A program made the position numbers and the translations under genes. Below, piece by piece: positions 62,326-64,000 of a DNA stretch of 64,000 nt. The notes under the pieces were generated by a model. It was not told where the DNA came from and made no database searches. It worked only from the letters and a program-made list of their open reading frames with translations. Origin of the DNA: Pedobacter psychroterrae (GTDB taxonomy: Bacteria; Bacteroidota; Bacteroidia; Sphingobacteriales; Sphingobacteriaceae); contig NZ_SJSL01000003.1 in NCBI RefSeq assembly GCF_004331695.1, positions 248,001 through 312,000 on the forward strand. Direction: 5' to 3'. Numbering within the stretch: position 1 is the stretch's first letter; the number at the start of each line of letters is the position of its first letter.

Positions 62326-62732
62326 TTAAATTTATATATCCCATTTGTGAGAAGTGGACTGTGGCTGATCAAAAAGCCTAAACTATCTGATTTCTTCGGC
62401 GCGTTACCAGGTGTATTTGGTGCCGGTCTTAAATACCAAAAAGAGGTAAGAATCGCTAAAAAAACAACTTACTTTGAAGCCGAAGTATCTACAATATAAA
62501 TTTTCTTTTATATAAACTCTTCGTCAAGTTTTATTAAATAACTAAATCAACCCATGCCTTTCCGAGTCACGATTATGCTATTCTGCACATTCAAAACTCC
62601 CATGATCATAAGATTTGAAAAATAATATTTATGTTTGGCTAACTAGGCTCAGCAACCCTGAAAGCTTCGTTTTTTAAGACTAGTCAGGACAACCCAATGT
62701 GATGCTTAATAGAATTGAACTGATATCCATTG
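62326..62732. other. 407-bp region without a recognisable gene
   Basis: On the plus strand an open stretch of 51 codons (62347-62499) encodes a peptide ending in KYQKEVRIAKKTTYFEAEV. It starts only at GTG, has no signal or family that I know, and could be another gene remnant. A TATGTTTG box at 62630 has no matching -33 element and no gene downstream. The part from 62500 to 62732 is A+T-rich with no repeat or hairpin that I could find. Together with the two neighbouring pseudogenes it looks like decaying DNA. Confidence 0.5.
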
Positions 62733-63977
62733 TCATTGTTTATCTAAATTTTCGTTAATCCATGAGAGACAATTTGCCGCGTCAACCAAACTCCAGGAAT
62801 GAGGATGCCGTGTACCATCTAAACGATACCCCTTACCCAATGCATTAATGAACTCTGCTTGTTTGTTGCCTTGTAAATTTAGCTCAATTACTAAGGCTGT
62901 TTGATCGGGTGCATTCATGTCATACAAGTCACGCTGCCTGTTTTTCATCGCCCAATCCACATCGGGATCTGAATAGATGCGTAATGAGACAGAATTCAAA
63001 TACTTAGCATTTCCTCCCTGTCTTTCGGAGCGGGAATAGATTGAGTTGTTGATATATTTTTCAGGATGTTGAGAGGGTGAACCGCCAAAATATTTATTCA
63101 TTCCATCAAGGTAGTATTTTGCTTCATTAACCGCCATCGTCGATACATTCTTTTCGACCTCCCTTTCAAACTGATAATACATATTAGCAAAGTCGACTGG
63201 ACCATCAACGCTGTATACTGCTTTAGGAACAATAGCAGTTGAATCATTATTTTCAAAGGCCAGCTGTGCATAACGCAGACTGACAATACCGCCCAAAGAA
63301 AAGCCGCCCATCACAAATTTGTCTTTTGGGATCTGATAGCGTGAGATTGCGTCAGTAAACACTGAGTTTAAAAAGAAGGTAACAGGTGGATCCAGGCAAA
63401 TGTGCATATTGGTTGAAGGAACAATAATAATTAATCCATCATCTGAAGCGAGTTGACATAATTTTTTATTGTTATTCAATACGCTTTCTGGCCTTTCCCA
63501 AGTGCTAGGCAATAAGACCAATGCACCTTTCACAGCAACTTTTGGAGAGAGCGTATAGTAAAAAAGAGATTTGTCAGGAAGAAAATTATCGAATATATGA
63601 GTGCTATCTATAAGCTTAATCTTATTTTTTTTTAGTTTTCCTAAGTACACACTATCCAGGCCGACTATCTCCCCATCAATAAAATACCCCTTTTTACTGG
63701 CACCTTTATTAAAGGTGGAAGTGCCATAACCATTTTGAATTCCTTTATCCATCCCGCCTATATACTGTGCAGCTTGAATATCCTTAACAAACCAGGTTAA
63801 CACACCATTTCCGGTAGCTAACCCATCTTTACATTTCCCCTTCCAGGAGATACTGTGATCTGAAGCATAAGCTACGTCCCATACTTTGCAACCAGTTTTA
63901 CTGTCGCTAATATATTGCTGTGCAAAGATGATCTGCTGAACAAATAATAGACATACAGACAGTACAAAATGCTTCAT
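62733..63977 (-). CDS. exported fusion of MORN-like repeats and a serine alpha/beta hydrolase
   Basis: A 414-residue protein with a signal peptide (MKHFVLSVCLLFVQQIIFAQ). Residues about 25-110 show MORN-like repeats (WKGKCKDGLATGNGVLTWF, YIGGMDKGIQNGYGTSTFN, KGYFIDGEIVG). Residues about 140-414 are an alpha/beta-hydrolase of the feruloyl-esterase/PHB-depolymerase-like type: LVLLPSTWERPESVLNN, nucleophile Ser227 in VMGGFSLGGIVSLRYA, an Asp in the YSDPDVDW or DGTRHP region, and His in TRHPHSWSLVDAANCLSW. MORN repeats often bind membranes or act as protein contacts, so the pairing with a secreted hydrolase is unusual. The substrate is unknown. The start is 23 bp from the window end, so upstream context is missing. 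Confidence 0.82.
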   Translation of the reverse strand: MKHFVLSVCLLFVQQIIFAQQYISDSKTGCKVWDVAYASDHSISWKGKCKDGLATGNGVLTWFVKDIQAAQYIGGMDKGIQNGYGTSTFNKGASKKGYFIDGEIVGLDSVYLGKLKKNKIKLIDSTHIFDNFLPDKSLFYYTLSPKVAVKGALVLLPSTWERPESVLNNNKKLCQLASDDGLIIIVPSTNMHICLDPPVTFFLNSVFTDAISRYQIPKDKFVMGGFSLGGIVSLRYAQLAFENNDSTAIVPKAVYSVDGPVDFANMYYQFEREVEKNVSTMAVNEAKYYLDGMNKYFGGSPSQHPEKYINNSIYSRSERQGGNAKYLNSVSLRIYSDPDVDWAMKNRQRDLYDMNAPDQTALVIELNLQGNKQAEFINALGKGYRLDGTRHPHSWSLVDAANCLSWINENLDKQ

Positions 63978-64000
63978 ATATATATGTGGGGTATTAGGCT

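Noticed and set aside
62630..62637. TATGTTTG promoter box.
   Set aside because: The nearest TTTG is only 12 bp upstream, and no plus-strand gene follows.
1..64000. Search by eye for tRNA/rRNA genes, CRISPR arrays, insertion sequences and phage genes.
   Set aside because: No cloverleaf-like segment, regularly spaced repeat array, transposase or phage gene was seen. A tRNAscan/Infernal run would be needed to be certain.

Overview
The window looks like a chromosomal stretch of a Bacteroidota bacterium, most likely a Sphingobacteriaceae member close to Pedobacter. The evidence is two SusC/SusD pairs, an ECF sigma/FecR/STN-type TonB transducer set, LytS/LytTR signalling, many TlpA-like thioredoxin proteins, a DUF6266 remnant, a TTTG-N20-TAnnTTTG promoter, and the general lack of Shine-Dalgarno leaders. 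I saw no rRNA, tRNA, CRISPR array, insertion sequence or phage gene. The genus is an inference.

Layout. 1-6.2 kb is signalling: the end of a PAS histidine kinase of the CheB/CheR-fusion type, a multi-PAS protein without an ATPase domain, and a LytS kinase / thioredoxin / LytTR regulator operon. 6.4-8.1 kb (minus) holds a MobA-like nucleotidyltransferase and an XdhC protein, which serve molybdenum hydroxylases. 8.3-12.9 kb (plus) holds an exported protein, a beta-propeller/azurin-like cupredoxin fusion and a GH39-type hydrolase. 13-21 kb (minus) is polysaccharide utilization locus 1: surface lipoprotein, SusC, SusD, a clan GH-A hydrolase and a GH16 laminarinase-type enzyme, which together suggest beta-1,3-glucan. 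It is divergent from a single-chain membrane regulator (propeller, Y_Y_Y, TM, LuxR-type HTH). 24.1-36.1 kb (plus) is locus 2: ECF sigma, FecR, SusC with STN domain, SusD, two paralogous DUF4874/DUF4832 proteins flanking a PKD/CBM9-like lipoprotein, and a DUF5009 acyltransferase-like membrane protein. I know no substrate for it, and it is the best candidate for an undescribed system.

36-64 kb is mixed: YjbQ, an unknown exported protein, DsbA/FrnE plus a thioredoxin-like partner, an MFS transporter, alpha/beta hydrolase, DUF4112, S41 peptidase, a large thioredoxin protein, MltG, a GH78-like rhamnosidase, an FtsX/MacB permease, a hybrid kinase with two receivers, an SDR, a propeller protein, a sugar isomerase-like protein and several lipoproteins. 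The 60.6-62.7 kb stretch shows gene decay: a frameshifted, 5'-truncated merC-like pseudogene and a frameshifted DUF6266 remnant. The window closes with a MORN-like/serine-hydrolase fusion.

The two loci use different control logic. Locus 1 seems to be run by a one-protein membrane regulator, with three in-phase TACATCA motifs in the shared promoter region. Locus 2 seems to be run by trans-envelope ECF signalling through the STN domain of its SusC. Start codons were moved downstream of the longest open frame wherever a signal peptide, promoter or neighbouring gene made that more likely.
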